Source: Ascaphus truei (lineage: Eukaryota > Chordata > Amphibia > Anura > Ascaphidae). Taken from it: a stretch of 64,000 bases of DNA. Positions 43,365 through 54,573 of the stretch are shown piece after piece. Under the pieces are notes generated by a model, which saw only the letters and a list, made by a program, of their open reading frames with translations, ran no database searches and was not told where the DNA came from. The stretch's first letter is position 1; every line of letters begins with the position of its first letter. The DNA is taken from assembly GCA_036426205.1 (NCBI GenBank), contig WSYH01001913.1:1-64000 (forward strand), read 5' to 3'. A program made the position numbers and the translations under genes.

Positions 43365-44484
43365 GTAAGTTAAATAAAGAAAAGTACTTATGTAACGTTT
43401 TTTTGTTGCTTGCTTTTTCATGTTTCATTTTTTATAATGCAATCATTTCTCCCAGGTATGTATGTCTGTATGTATGTGTACAGATATATTAACGGGTAAG
43501 AAATGATAGTGTTGTTAAGCTTCTAATTCTGTATTGTTAATCATTGTGGCTATGCATTGATGGGTGCTAAATGTATTTTATTTTTAGACAGATGTAAGTT
43601 TTGGCTCCAGGCCGTACAAGGATATGGAAAGCCTTGCTTTAGTATATTGTATTTGTGGTGTACTTTTTTCTATGTTTTGAAGTGGTTCTGTTAGGATAGC
43701 TTAGTTCATTGTGTAATTGGGTATATGGATGGTATTTTAATGTTTTAGGATGTATTGATGTGTGGTAATCATTGATGGATGAGTTATTGTATTAAATAAT
43801 ATATTCTTGTGAGTATGCGATTTGAGTGGCATTATTGTATGTTAACATTGATTTGCAGCGTTTGTACATGCAGTTTACATGTTATGCTACATGTATACAC
43901 TGTAAATGCAATGTTTTATGAGGCATGTGAGCCTACAGATTGAATGATTAAATGGAATTTGGTTAGGCAATTGGTTTTTATTCACTGAAGATGTTATGCA
44001 TAATGTTGTAGGCATTGCAGGATGGCTTCACCCCTTAATTACCTTTCAGGTTAGTCCGATAAGGTGATTAAGGGGTTCAGTGTTATGTAATGATATTGAA
44101 ATGTTGTGGCTATTTCTAATGTTGGCAACGGACCCCAAGGATGATGCTGGCGACGGAAGAGACTTATGATGAGGTTAGTACAATTTATTAATTTAAACGT
44201 TATTGAATGTGTTTAATAATGGCCAAATAATGATTATCCCTATGTGGATAATAGTTATTGGCACATTATGTAATGTATGTGCTGGGGGAGGGGGTAGTTA
44301 GGCCCAAGGGTATTGTAGTAGGATCCTGTGGGTATTGGGGGGGAGGGTGGTGGGGGCTTTTGTGGGGGAGGTAGTGGGTGATGGTGGCTTAACCCCTTAA
44401 AACTGTAGCGGTTAATAACCGCTGGTGATTAAGGGGTTAGGGGACATTAATTGGGATGTTGTAATTCTTGTGTTTGTTTTGCAG

Positions 44485-44545
44485 AAGCGGATGGGCATGG
44501 GCAGGATGAAGATGAGGATGCCTTCATCGTGGCAGTGGGACATGG
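44485..44545 (+). other. Exon-like block C, right arm
   Basis: TTGTTTTGCAG acceptor, 61 bases, GTGAGTG donor. One frame is open throughout and reads ADGHGQDEDEDAFIVAVGHG. The acidic DEDEDAF core resembles block D in the 52790-63021 foldback. Function unknown. Confidence 0.5.
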
Positions 44546-45116
44546 GTGAGTGATAATGTATTAAAGTCTTTATTGTTGTGTAAGTATTGTAAATGGACAA
44601 CTGCACTATTATCCATTTGTGGATAATAGTCATTCTGCCATTACTATACTGTATGTTTGTATTGCTGCTATGTTTATTGGGGGCATTTGTCCCCAAAACA
44701 TGCTACTATGCGTTAACCCTTATGGCCTTAGCGGCTATCCGCTATGGTAATGAAGCAGCATTAATGTATTTTAAAATATTGTGGCGGAAGCAGGAGGCCC
44801 CCGAGTGAAGCGCATTATTTGTGGCCAGAGACCCCCTGCCTCCCGAGTTACGGCCCCGCGTTTGGGCCATCGGTTACAGTGTGGGACGCCATGTTTATTG
44901 CGGGGACGCTATAAACATTGGCGGCGACACTGCCACCCGATGACACATACCGGGGCTGTAACTCGGAAAGCAGGGGGTCCCTGGTCCACAAAGCAATGCG
45001 GTTCAGCTCAGGGACCCCTGCTCACTGTACAGTATAATTAAAAAGACTTCATGCTTGCTTCATTACCGTTGCACATAAGCCGCCAAGGTAAGAACGAGTC
45101 TTATTGATGGGTGTGT

Positions 45117-45395
45117 GTTTATTTATACTATACATGTACAGAGGGTCTCCGAGCAGAACAGCGTTGGTTGAGGTCCGGGGACCCCCTGCCCCCCGAGATA
45201 CAGGCCCCTTTATGAGGTGCCGGTATCCCTCGGCGTTTAAAGGTCCCGATCACGTGACCGCGGCCTGTAAACAAACCAGAGGGATACCGGCACCCCATAA
45301 AGGGGCCTGTATCTCGGGGGGCAGGGGGTCCCCGGACCTCAAACCAACGCGGTTCAGCTCCGAAGACCCCCTGCACATGTAGAGTATAAATAAAA
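45117..45395. repeat. Palindrome module with TCACGTGA axis, copy 3
   Basis: Inverted arms as at 2970-3251, axis TCACGTGA at 45250-45257. Present only in the right arm of the foldback, so it was added after, or lost from, one arm. Confidence 0.8.
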
Positions 45396-46133
45396 GTTGT
45401 TTTTAAATACTTTTTTTGGTGCCGAAGTTTGCGCTGAGAGAGCGGCTTGTCTCTCTCAGCTGCAAACATCTATCGGCACCAAAGGCTTATCGGGAGCCTT
45501 ATCGGGAGCCAGGCTGTATCGCCACAGCTCATCGGCAGCTTTGCTTTCGCAGTGCTTCAGCAGGGATCGGAAGGATTCGGCCCTTACTGAATACTGCGAG
45601 GGCAAATCGCCCAAAAAATACATTTTCGCAATTCGTGCCGAAAATTTTGTATCGGGGCTTACTGCATGAGGCCCTATGTCGTGCAAAGACTGAGAGCAGA
45701 GAGGAGCTATATAAAGCAGGAAGGTCCAATTAGGAATGGAGGCGGGACAAGAAGAGCTACAGGGAGACACTGCAGATTGGTGCAGGCATAACAGGCCAGG
45801 TGAGTCTTGTTGGTAACCTGAGTATGCCCGTGCGGTGTGCAGGGGTGGAGCCTGAGGTCCGGGGGATGGGAAGAAGAGTGTGCAGAATGAGCGTACTCCG
45901 TAACGCGTGTATGCACGTGGACCGAGCCAGTGGATGGTGCAGGTGTGCACGAAGGAGGGCGTGGGCACGCCCGTCGCTGAGCAGAGGAATCGCCAAGGGG
46001 AGTGGCCCCGCGACGGCGGTAGGGGCGGGGAGCCGTGGAGGCCGGTAAGGCAGGATTGTTTTGTGTGTCCAGGGACTCCCTGAGGGAAGAGAATGCTCAG
46101 TGTGGGCAGCGCGGAGAACGCCGAATCCTGACA

Positions 46134-46540
46134 TATTGGTCCTGAAAAAAATTGTATATAGTTATCATATCCCCTCTTAAACACAACTTTTCTAATGTAA
46201 GCAAATTTAATTTAGTTAGCCTCTCCCCAGAAATCAGATTTTCCAGCCTCTTTATTACAGCAATTTGGTGGCTCTTCTCTGCCTTTGTAGTTACTGTCTG
46301 ACAATGGGCACTATTGCTTAGCCTGCTGTCTACAAGCACTAAATCCTTCTCAATCAAGTATTGACCTAAATTGTCCCCATTTATTTTATAAATAGCCTGT
46401 TTATTTTTGTTTCCCAAATGCATTATTTTTATTTTATCTTCATTAAACTGCATCTGCCATTTTTCTGACCAAGATTTCAGTCTATGGAAGTCCATCTGGA
46501 GAGAAATACCATCCTGCTTTGATTTAAGCACTTTACACAT
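46134..46540 (-). pseudogene. CR1 reverse transcriptase C-terminal piece
   Basis: MCKVLKSKQDGISLQMDFHR, then KWQMQFNEDKIKIMHLG, a CR1 thumb with DLVLVDSRLSNSAHC, an internal deletion after KAEKSHQIA, and RLTKLNLLTLEKLCLRGDMI near the C-terminus. The frame is open over 147 codons despite the deletion. The catalytic box lies upstream and is lost. Confidence 0.7.
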
Positions 46541-47025
46541 ACAGCTTCCCGAGATACAGGCCCCATTATGGGGTGCTGGTATCTCCTATGCATTTAAATG
46601 AGCTGCATCACGTGAACGTGGGACTAAAATATCTTCCTTCACTTGATGGACAATGAGATGAGAGAGAATACTACTGCTCAACTTTTAGATGAGCCGCGCA
46701 CAATCACGTTTTATTATTCATTTTTGTTCTGTACATAGGTTTTAAGCAGGGGCTTTTCAAAGCTGAGCCCCATTAATTTTAGGTCCAGGGCCCTCTGTTT
46801 TCCAAGATGCAGACCTCTGTGTGGTTGTCAGCATATCCCCTTTGTCATTTTAAATCTCCTGCATCATAGCCCATGTTACCAGGATATTTAATCAGCGCCA
46901 AGATACCAGCACCCCTTATGGAGGTCTGTATCTCGGGAAGCAGAGGGTCCCCAGACCTGAAATTACTGGAGTAAAGCTACTGTATGGAGACGCACTGCTT
47001 CAAACGTACTGTGAGTAAAAAAAAA
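46541..47025. repeat. Diverged palindrome modules
   Basis: CCCGAGATACAGGCCCC near 46551 and TCTGTATCTCGGGAAGCAG near 46926 are inverted matches. GGTCCAGGGCCCTC and GGGTCCCCAGACC-type blocks lie between. An old member, or two overlapping members, of the E-box palindrome family. Confidence 0.6.
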
Positions 47026-47241
47026 AAGAAACATTTAAAAAAAAAAGCTTTATTACCATACATAAATTACATAGATATACACATTGGCAATAAAAATTAA
47101 GCTATAATTAAAAAGAATTCATTAGAAAGCATTAAAAATAGTAAAATACATTAATAGTAAATCCATGCTGACTATACTAATAGTCCTGTATGGCAAGGCT
47201 ACTAAAAGCTCTAAAACAGGGAGTCACAGAAATAATGATGT

Positions 47242-47574
47242 ACAGGCATACCCCGCATTAACGTACGCAATGGGACCGGAGCATGTATGTAAATTGAAAA
47301 TGTACTTAAAGTGAAGCACTACCTTTTTCTCACTTATTGATGCATGTACTGTACTGCAATCGTCATATACGTGTATAACTGATGTAAATAATGCTTTGTA
47401 ACAGGCTCTATAGTCTCCCCGCTTACGCACAGCTTCGGTACAGGTAGGGAGCCGGTATTGCTGTTCAGGACGTGCTGACAGGCGCATGCATGAGCTGCCG
47501 TTTGACTATTGAGAGAGATGTACTTACTCGCGAGTGTACTTAAAGTGAGTATCCTTTAACCGGGGTATGCCTGT
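47242..47574. mobile_element. 333-bp TIR element, ACAGGCATACCCCG family
   Basis: Ends ACAGGCATACCCCG and its inverse CGGGGTATGCCTGT. Subterminal AATGTACTTAAAGTGA recurs near the other end as GTGTACTTAAAGTGA. Flanks AATGATGT and AATGTAGT match at 6 of 8, hAT-like. Confidence 0.75.
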
Positions 47575-48148
47575 AATGTAGTGGACAACTGGGGTGGGCA
47601 ACGAGGGAAAGTCAATACCTGGGTGTCGTATGGAATGTTGATAGAAGAAATCACTGAGGACAGCAACAGACTGTAAAGGAGCTCCAATGGACACCGCTAC
47701 CTGGGATATAAACGTGACAGAGAAACAATATGGATACCTCTGTGGATCCCTCTTGTAGCGCTCCTTACTTTCTGCTCGGCTGTCCTGCTGGCAGTGTAGA
47801 CGTGAAGGTCCCGAAATCAGCTGCGCCTCCTCACATCAACAGCGTGGAGCTTCCGAGTGCCGGAAGTGCATCAGAGCACTTCCGGTCCGTCCGGTAAACG
47901 CTCCCCTCCTTCGTGAGATCCACAAGAGAGAAACTGATGAACACCAACTCCCATGTAGCGTGCCCTCTGATCCTCAGTGCGTCTGACCAATCGTGGGGCA
48001 ATGCAAAAGTAAAAAAGGATTGGAAATAGACCGCAATGTCCAAGAATGCACCATCAGCTCACCAGGTAGAAAGGCTTAAAAAGTTTATTTAAACTACATA
48101 AAAATGAGAAAAGGGACAAACAAAAAATACAAAAAAAACACAACCTCC

Positions 48149-48205
48149 TACGCATTTCAGGCTCTAAGAGCCCTTTCTCAAGAAAGCCTGAAACGCGTAG
48201 GAGGT
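48149..48205. ncRNA. Hammerhead-like sequences at the palindrome centre
   Basis: The minus strand reads TTGAGAA, helix AGGGCTC-TTA-GAGCCT, GAAATGCG; the plus strand shows a weaker mirror ending GAAACGCGTAGG. GAAA is kept but the CTGANGA box has two changes. Activity is doubtful. Confidence 0.35.
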
Positions 48206-49158
48206 GTTTGTTTTTGTTATTTTTGTTTGTCCCTTTTCTCATTTTTATGTAGTTTAAATAAACTTTTTAAGCCTTTCTACCTGGTGAGCTGATGGTGCAT
48301 TCTTGGACATTGCGGTCTATTTCCAATCCTTTTTTACTTTTGACTATACTAATAATTTGTTATCCATTAGGTATTCCTGAATATTATCCGGTGCTAAACC
48401 GTTAAGTAGCTTCCTCACTACTGATATTTGGCTTACTGCTCAGTAATTCCTGATCAAGCTGTGATTTATCTCACTTTTTAAATATCATCACCATGTCTGT
48501 TGTTCTGAGCCTATGGAAATGTAGCCCTTGAATATTAAATATAATTGTTTGGCTATTACTGAAGTTAGCTCTTTAAGAATCATTGGATGCATGTCATTGG
48601 GTACATGTGCTTTGTTTATTTTAATCTTATCAAGCTGCCTACAGTTTGCACTTCTTCCTCAGTTAACCAATTATTCATTAATATAGAGGTTGTGGCTTCC
48701 TCCTATCATAACATTTTTTAAATTCACTCCTCCTTGGTAAATACGGAGTCAAATAATTAATTTAATACCTCCTTCTAATCTTTAATAATTTGCCTGCCCA
48801 TTTCACGTTGTAATATGACTGTACAAATATACATACAACTAAATTCACAAACTACAGGATACACAGGATTGTATTGTATGTCTTTATTTGTATAGCGCCA
48901 TTAATGTAGATAGCGTTTCACAGTAGAAATACACGTGATAATCATATAAATATCAAATAATATAATATAAATAACAGGTCATGGGAATAAGTGCTTCAGA
49001 CAAACGTAACATTTAGGAAGAGGAGTCCCTGCTCTGAGGTGCTTACAATCTAATTGGTATGTAGGAGGAACTTACAGAAACAGTAGGAGGGCATTTTGGT
49101 AAGTGCTTCTGCAGGGGGGCAAGCTTTATGTATCATGTGTCTAGTAATAACTACGGTG

Positions 49159-50400
49159 TTACTCATATGCTTCTTTAAGAACGTGTGTCTTAAGGTGGGT
49201 CTTAAAGGTGGATAGAGTAGGTGCTATTCGGGTATCGAGGGGAAGGGCATCCCAGAGGTGTGGGGCAGCCAGTGAGAAAGATTTAAGGCGGGAGTGGGCT
49301 TTAGATACAAAGGGGGTAGAGAGAAAACATCTTTGAGCAGAACACAATAATCGGAATGGTGCACAATGAGAAATTAGGGATGAGATGTAAGGAGGGGCAG
49401 AAGAGTGTAAAGCTTTAAAATTGAGGAGGAGAATTGCATGTGTGATACAGGATTTGATAGGAAGCCAGGAGAGCAATTTCAGCAGGGGAGTCGCTGAGAG
49501 AGATTTAGTAAAGAGTTGAGTGATTCTGGCAGCAGCGTTTAGGATAGATTGTAGGGGAGACAGGTGAGAGGCAAGAAGGTCGGACAGCAAGAGGTTACAG
49601 TAGTCGAGACGGGAGAGAATGAGTGCCTGAGTCAGAGTTTTAGCAGTCGAGCAACAGAGGAAAGGGCAAATCTTTGTAATATTGCTGAGGAAAAAGCGGC
49701 AGGTTTTAGAGACATTTTGAATGTGAGAGGAGAATGTGAGAGAGGAGTCAAGTGTGAACCCTAGGCAGCGTGCTTGGGCTAATGGTAGAATTATGGTACT
49801 TCCAACAATAATGTGGGAGGTAGTAAAGCCAAGTTTGGGAGGAAGTATGAGGAGCTCTGTTTTTGTCATGTTAAGTTTAAGTAGTCGGAGGGCCATCCAG
49901 GATGATATCGCAGAGAGACATTCAGAAAATTTGGTCTCTACAGCAGGTTTAAGGTCAGGGATTGAAAAGTAAATTTGTGTGTTGTCAGCATAGAGGTGAT
50001 ATTTAAACCCAAGGGATGTGATTAGGTCACCTAGAGAAAGTGTGTACATAGAAAAGAGAAAGGTCATAGGACAGAACCCTGCGGCACCCCCACAGAGAGA
50101 TCTATGGAGGAGGAGAAGGTGTTAGCAGAAGAGACACTGAAAGTACGATGGGAGAGGTAAGAGGAGATCCAGGATAGCGCTTTGTTACGAATACCAAGTG
50201 TATGGAGAATGTGGAGGAGAAGAGGGTGGTCCACGGTGTCAAATGCTGCAGAGAGGTCGAGCAATATGAGCAGAGTGTAATGACCTCTGTCTTTGGCAGC
50301 ATGGGGGTCATTAGTTATTTTAGTAAGTGCTGTTTCAGTCGAGTGAGCAGTGTGGAAGCCAGATTGTAGAAGGTCTAGGAGAGAATGGGTGTTGAGAAAC
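49159..50400 (-). pseudogene. L2 copy 2 reverse transcriptase
   Basis: The frame 50064-50264 reads [20 protein letters not shown] and [21 protein letters not shown] small deletion follows and the frame 49159-50067 continues with the catalytic-box region YADNTQIYF (second aspartate changed to asparagine), [16 protein letters not shown] and [15 protein letters not shown], ending [11 protein letters not shown]. The D to N change and the frame break make it inactive. Confidence 0.85.
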
Positions 50401-50581
50401 TGGGCAAGCGAGAGAATGCAAGATGTTCAAGGAGTTTGGAGGCAAAAGGCAAGAGGGAGACAGGTCGATAGCTTGCTGTTTTTGAGTAATGGTATAATGG
50501 TTGCATGTTTGAAGGAGGAAGGAAAGGTATCAGAATAGAGGGAGGTGTGAAATATGTGTGTGAGCATAGGGGTTATAGTAG

Positions 50582-51084
50582 TGTCAATATTCCAAATTGC
50601 CAAATGGGGTTCAGTTGATAATAAGTAGTTTATTGTACAGTATGATCATACTCATTCAAAAGTCTACAAGACTCTCTCTGCCAGGGAGTGTCCAGGCAGC
50701 AACCTTTATACATTTTTGGTTCCTTGGTCTAAAACTGTTACTATGCAGATTATACTAACCAATCCTTAATTCTTAAACCAATAATTTTACAGCTCATTAA
50801 ACCTGGTTAGAACTGGCCTCAAAATAGCTATGAATAGGTTCCAGGTAACAACTCTCACTAGGAATATGGGTGTTACTTTAGGCACAGTCGTAAATCAACG
50901 TAGAAACGAAACTCTTTCTTTCACACCAGACACATTCTTACTCACAAAATGGATACTAGACATAACTGACTTTACAAAATGGAAACTGAACATCACTTTC
51001 AATCCTTCTCCAGAGACCCCCCCCCCCCAGTCGATTTCAGTAATATATCAACAGTATCTTCATTTCAGCAATAATATTTCGTCA
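50582..51084 (-). mobile_element. Solo LTR, 4-bp TSD GTAG
   Basis: TG...CA ends (TGTCAATATTCC on the plus strand, ending TTTCGTCA), flanked by GTAG at 50578-50581 and 51085-51088; the L2 sequence is continuous across the site. GTACAATAAACTAC on the minus strand supplies the polyadenylation signal and sets the orientation. A 4-bp TSD fits an endogenous-retrovirus-like LTR. No internal genes remain. Confidence 0.8.
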
Positions 51085-51088
51085 GTAG

Positions 51089-51633
51089 GTACAATATGTT
51101 TTAGTAGATGGGAGGGAATGTGGTCAAGAGGGCAAGTGGTAGAGGGAGAAGAGGTGATCAGTAGTGATACATCCTCCTCTGTCACAGCGGAAAATGAGTC
51201 AAGCAAGGCAGGAGGAGAGTTAGGAAGCAGTGTAGGATGGGAGGAGGAAACAGAGGGGATATTCTGACGAATGGATTCCACCTTTTCCTTGAAATAGTCA
51301 GCAAAGTCCTGAGGTGAAATGGAGAAAGAAGAGGCAGCTGGGGGTGGTTTGTGTAGAGAGTCAAAGACAGAGAAGAGTCGGCGTGGGTTAGACTTGTGTG
51401 TGTTGATTAGTGAAGTAAAGCAGGTTTGTTTAGCCTGAGAGAGGGCAGAGTTGAAACAGGATAGCATACATTTGTAGTGAAGGAAGTCTGCGAGAGTGTG
51501 AGATTTCCTCCAGAGGCATTCAGAGGAACGAGTGGAGGAGCGCAGCATGCACATGTGGGCATTTAGCAAGGATCTGGGGTTAGAAAGGCAAGGGCGGCAG
51601 AGAGAAAGCGGGGCATGTATATCAAGAGAGGAG
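51089..51633 (-). pseudogene. L2 copy 2, region between endonuclease and RT
   Basis: A minus-strand frame reading [40 protein letters not shown] and [16 protein letters not shown], matching copy 1 at 24390-24880. It is open for about 180 codons, up to the solo LTR at 51634. Confidence 0.75.
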
Positions 51634-52093
51634 TGTTGCAGGGTACATGCAACCACACATGCGGGTTCTCTTGATAAGGCTTCTTTATTGAGCCTTAAAA
51701 ATATACAGCACACAAAAACAAAATAGCTTCTCTTCGGCATACAAAAACAAAATAGCTTCTCTTCAGCAGAGAAAAACAAAATAGCTTCTCTTCAGCATAG
51801 AAAACAAGGCAGCTTCTCTTCAGCATGCAGGACACAGACAGTTCATCACACATGTACTTTGAAAAACAGACCTTATAGCAGTAATCTCTTCAGTATTCCA
51901 GGCCTGTCTCCTGATCAGCTAGCCTGCATGTGTGTACAGCCTGGGGGTTTTAAAACACCTTGATTTTGCAGTTGGGGTCAGACTAATTCAGCAGCCCTTC
52001 TCAACTGAAACGTAACCTTGTCACTGCTGCACTGCATGCCTAAACATAAGTTTGCCAGGTATATGGCTGGTGACGTTCATTCACCCTGTCACA
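51634..52093 (-). mobile_element. Solo LTR, 5-bp TSD AGGAG
   Basis: 460 bp with TG...CA ends (TGTTGCAGGGTACATGC, ending CACCCTGTCACA), flanked by AGGAG at 51629-51633 and 52094-52098. The minus strand has TCAATAAAGAAGCC, so it is in minus orientation. It contains four tandem copies of an AAATAGCTTCTCTTCAGCA unit of about 32 bp. Formed by LTR-LTR recombination. Confidence 0.85.
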
Positions 52094-52135
52094 AGGAGGA
52101 TAAGGCAGAGTTGTAGTTCCTGACCAGGTTGTCAG

Positions 52136-52789
52136 AACACACAGTTCAATAAAAAAATATATAGTTTACTTTTTTATAAATGATAAAATGTACAGAAAAT
52201 ATGTCCAATATAAAGTTCTGTTCTAAGGCAAAGTTCCAGATTCACTTTACTTTAGAAAATGCTATAATTCTGCTGATGTAGTCTGAGACATCTAATTAAT
52301 GCCACTTAACTATAAAACACATATGAAGCAAAATAGTTCTTTTATGTACACATGCAGCAGAAAACTCAAAGGATAATTACTCTTAATTTACCTTTTATAG
52401 AGCTTAGGTTACTGACAATTATTCACTGCTAATTAGAATTTTCAAAGTAAAACAGATTAACAATTTGCATGGATCTTATCAATATAGAAAAGTAAAGTCT
52501 GCAATGCTTTAAATCTGGAAGGCATTTTTGCAATCTAATGAGTAGAAATAGTTTGCTAGAGTTTGTCAAAGTTTTTATGTAAAATATATTTTTGATAAAT
52601 GTAAACATTGTTTAATTATACAATTAAAAGGCATCAGTCATCAACATGTAACTCAAGAAATTTGGCACCCCCTTAAAATGAACTTTGAGGACTGATGAAT
52701 TACAAGAGCAATTTCCATTTATTTTTTACCAAAAAGTTCTCAATACTATACCTTCTTATATTTTAAGTTCTGAAGGATTCCAGAAGAAG
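52136..52789. other. AT-rich DNA without recognisable features
   Basis: Between the 5' break of L2 copy 2 and the foldback. No frame or repeat recognised. Confidence 0.4.
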
Positions 52790-53039
52790 TATACAGATTC
52801 AGCGGATGTTATCCAACCATTTCTCGGGTTGAAACACGCACTATAATGCGTGTTGGTCTGAGATGGTTAGCTGCAGACTAAATAGCCCATTGTATTAACA
52901 CAGTAGGGGTCCCTGCTGTGTTAATCCTACCGGGGTCTACTTGTCTGTAAGAGATGCGTAGTAAGAGATAGACTGAATCAGTCACTCTACCTGAGAGCCT
53001 CTAACAGGCGATCATGGGAGTTTTATTTAATTTTAACAC

Positions 53040-53640
53040 TACAGTATTGTAGCAGGTGGTCTCCAGAGTTGAACGCAATGTTTTCAGGTCCAGGGACACT
53101 GTACTTTCCGAATTACAGGCCCGTTTATGGGGTGCCAGTATCTCTGCCATGTTTAAATCCTGTGGGTCACATGATCGTGGGATTTTAACATTGCAGGAGA
53201 TACCGGCACCCCATAACGAAGTCTGGATCTCAGGAAGTAGGGGGTCCCCGAGGCTGAAATCTACGTTGTTCGCTCAGAAGACCCCTTGCTCCCAAACACT
53301 AGTGCCAAATACCCCCAACCCCCCTCAAAGAAACAATCATTACCATAGTGGATAGCTTCAAAGGTAATGAAGCTGCTTACATTTTATTTTTATTCATAGT
53401 GTGAGTGAGCAGGGGGTCTCCTGAGCTAAACAAAGTTGATTTCAGCCTCTGGGATCCCCTGCTTCCACAGATACAGGACCCTGGGGGTGCCGGTATCCCT
53501 GCAATGTTATTGACCTCAGTTCAAGTGGCGGATTTTAACATTGCGGGGATGCCAGCAGCCATACCGGGGCCTGTATCTCTGGAAGAAGGGGTCCCTGATG
53601 CTGAAATCAATGTGGTTCAGCTCAGGAGAAAGAGGTAACC
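53040..53640. repeat. Two palindrome modules in the left arm
   Basis: 53040-53320 and 53395-53640 each carry GGTCTCC, AGCTGAA-like and ATACCGGCACCCC-type blocks in inverted order. The axis of the first reads TCACATGA, one change from TCACGTGA. Mirrored in the right arm at 62185-62465 and 62530-62800. Confidence 0.65.
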
Positions 53641-53897
53641 CTCCCACTACCAATCAAGGCCTGACCACCCACCCTGTGGCAACTAACTCCTTAACTAATC
53701 ACTCTACCCACAATAAACATTAAAATACCTACTACCTACTGTACAATACACACCACTCCATGTACCCCCAACAACCCCTCCAACACATACAGTACAGTAA
53801 TGGACAAAATTACTATTATCCAGATATGGATAATAGTGCATTTGCCCATTTAAAATAAAACATAAACCAGCATCATAAATAAATCAAATGCACTTAC

Positions 53898-53956
53898 ACC
53901 TGCCAGCCTGCCACGATAAAGGGTGTCCTCATCCCCATAACTGTACTTGTCCTCTG
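53898..53956 (-). other. Exon-like block D, left arm
   Basis: Minus strand: TGTTGCTGACAG acceptor, 59 bases, GTAAGT donor. The open frame includes EDKYSYGDEDTLYRGRLA. It aligns base for base in length with the right-arm block at 61646-61704. Confidence 0.5.
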
Positions 53957-54573
53957 CTGTCAGCAACAGTACAATAAAAATAAAAAAAACTAATGGCCCC
54001 TAACCCCATAATTTTTTTAGCTATTAGTAATCCCTATAGTCTATAGTAATTAAGGGGTTAACCCACCATACCCCAATACCCACCCGGAAACCTAATCACC
54101 CACCCACTACACCCACTACTCTTTGATTAGCATCGATATGAGCATGCTTTAACACTATAGCAATAAATGGTCAAGTTTAAAGAAAAAAATCAGGCCCAAA
54201 ATAAAACACGATATAACAGAAAAAAAACCCATTACAAATGCCCCCCAAAATTGATTGGTACAGTGGCACACCCATGTGACCTGCCACCATGCCAGGCAAT
54301 ATAAAACCTACCAATCACCAAACAAGTTTCAAATTAAAAACACATTCAATTTTAATCCACAAAAATGCCAAATAAACAATCGTTTGGCACGGTGGAAAAT
54401 GCATCAAATAAAAACCAGACAGATTACAAGAACAGATGAAGCTAAAGAAGAACTCAAAGTGGATTACAAATTACAGACGAAGAAAAGAAAGAAGAAAAGA
54501 AAAAAGAAAATAACTAAAGATGTTACTTGTGGACCGTGGCTGTTGAGGACCATTGCATTGTAGACCAGGAGTT

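Larger units (their letters stand above)
39965..45674. mobile_element. 5.7-kb foldback element with mirrored gene-like arms
   Basis: Ends GGGCCTCATGCAGTAAGCCC and its inverse, flanked by the 3-bp direct repeat TAT (39962-39964 and 45675-45677). The palindrome axis is near 42735, giving arms of about 2.77 and 2.94 kb. Arms share, in mirror order, exon-like blocks A, B and C, CCAAT boxes and AAGGGGTTAA dyads, and have diverged by point changes and indels. The right arm has an extra E-box palindrome near its end. There is no transposase. It inserted into the LTR of gypsy copy A. Confidence 0.8.
35845..46133 (-). mobile_element. Ty3/gypsy retrotransposon, copy A (3' LTR missing)
   Basis: Minus-strand element: 5' LTR (39600-46133, split by a foldback), gag, protease, RT, RNase H and integrase in the gypsy order, then sequence lost at a palindromic element. 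It has no chromodomain. It shares its plan with copy B but differs strongly in sequence, so it is another subfamily. It inserted into a CR1 copy whose coding sequence resumes at 46134. Confidence 0.85.
39600..46133 (-). repeat. Gypsy copy A 5' LTR, split by a foldback element
   Basis: The outer edge, read on the minus strand, starts TGTCAGGATTCGGCGTTCTC at 46133. The inner edge ends ACCGGCATAACA at 39600. Removing the foldback (39965-45674) and its 3-bp TSD leaves about 820 bp with TG...CA ends. GCTATATAAAGCAGG near 45707 is seen on the plus strand and its minus-strand reading TTTATATAGC may serve as the TATA box. Confidence 0.8.
47183..48340. mobile_element. PLE-like element with 14-bp target-site duplication
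   Basis: Flanked by perfect direct repeats TGACTATACTAATA (47169-47182 and 48341-48354), and CR1 coding sequence resumes on both sides. The right third (48007-48340) is a near-perfect palindrome of about 165 bp per arm with hammerhead-like sequence at its centre. The left part carries a MITE (47242-47574). No coding capacity, so it is non-autonomous. Long TSDs suit PLEs. Confidence 0.75.
46134..48830 (-). mobile_element. CR1-clade LINE cut into three pieces
   Basis: In minus order: an RT N-terminal part (48830-48355), a short piece with SQHGF (47182-47030), and an RT C-terminal part (46540-46134). A PLE-like element (47183-48340) and a palindrome (46541-47025) separate them, and gypsy copy A abuts at 46133. 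Order and orientation agree with one original CR1. Confidence 0.7.
48865..52135 (-). mobile_element. L2-clade LINE, copy 2, with two solo LTRs inside
   Basis: The 3' end (GCGCTATACAAATAAAGACA on the minus strand) is near 48868, the 5' break at 52135. It aligns with copy 1 throughout and is interrupted at 50582-51084 and 51634-52093. Ignoring the insertions it is about 2.3 kb; the endonuclease domain is almost entirely missing. Confidence 0.85.

Noticed and set aside
54255..54563. Lys-rich 102-codon frame
   Set aside because: An AAGAAA simple repeat near the foldback axis; no homology.
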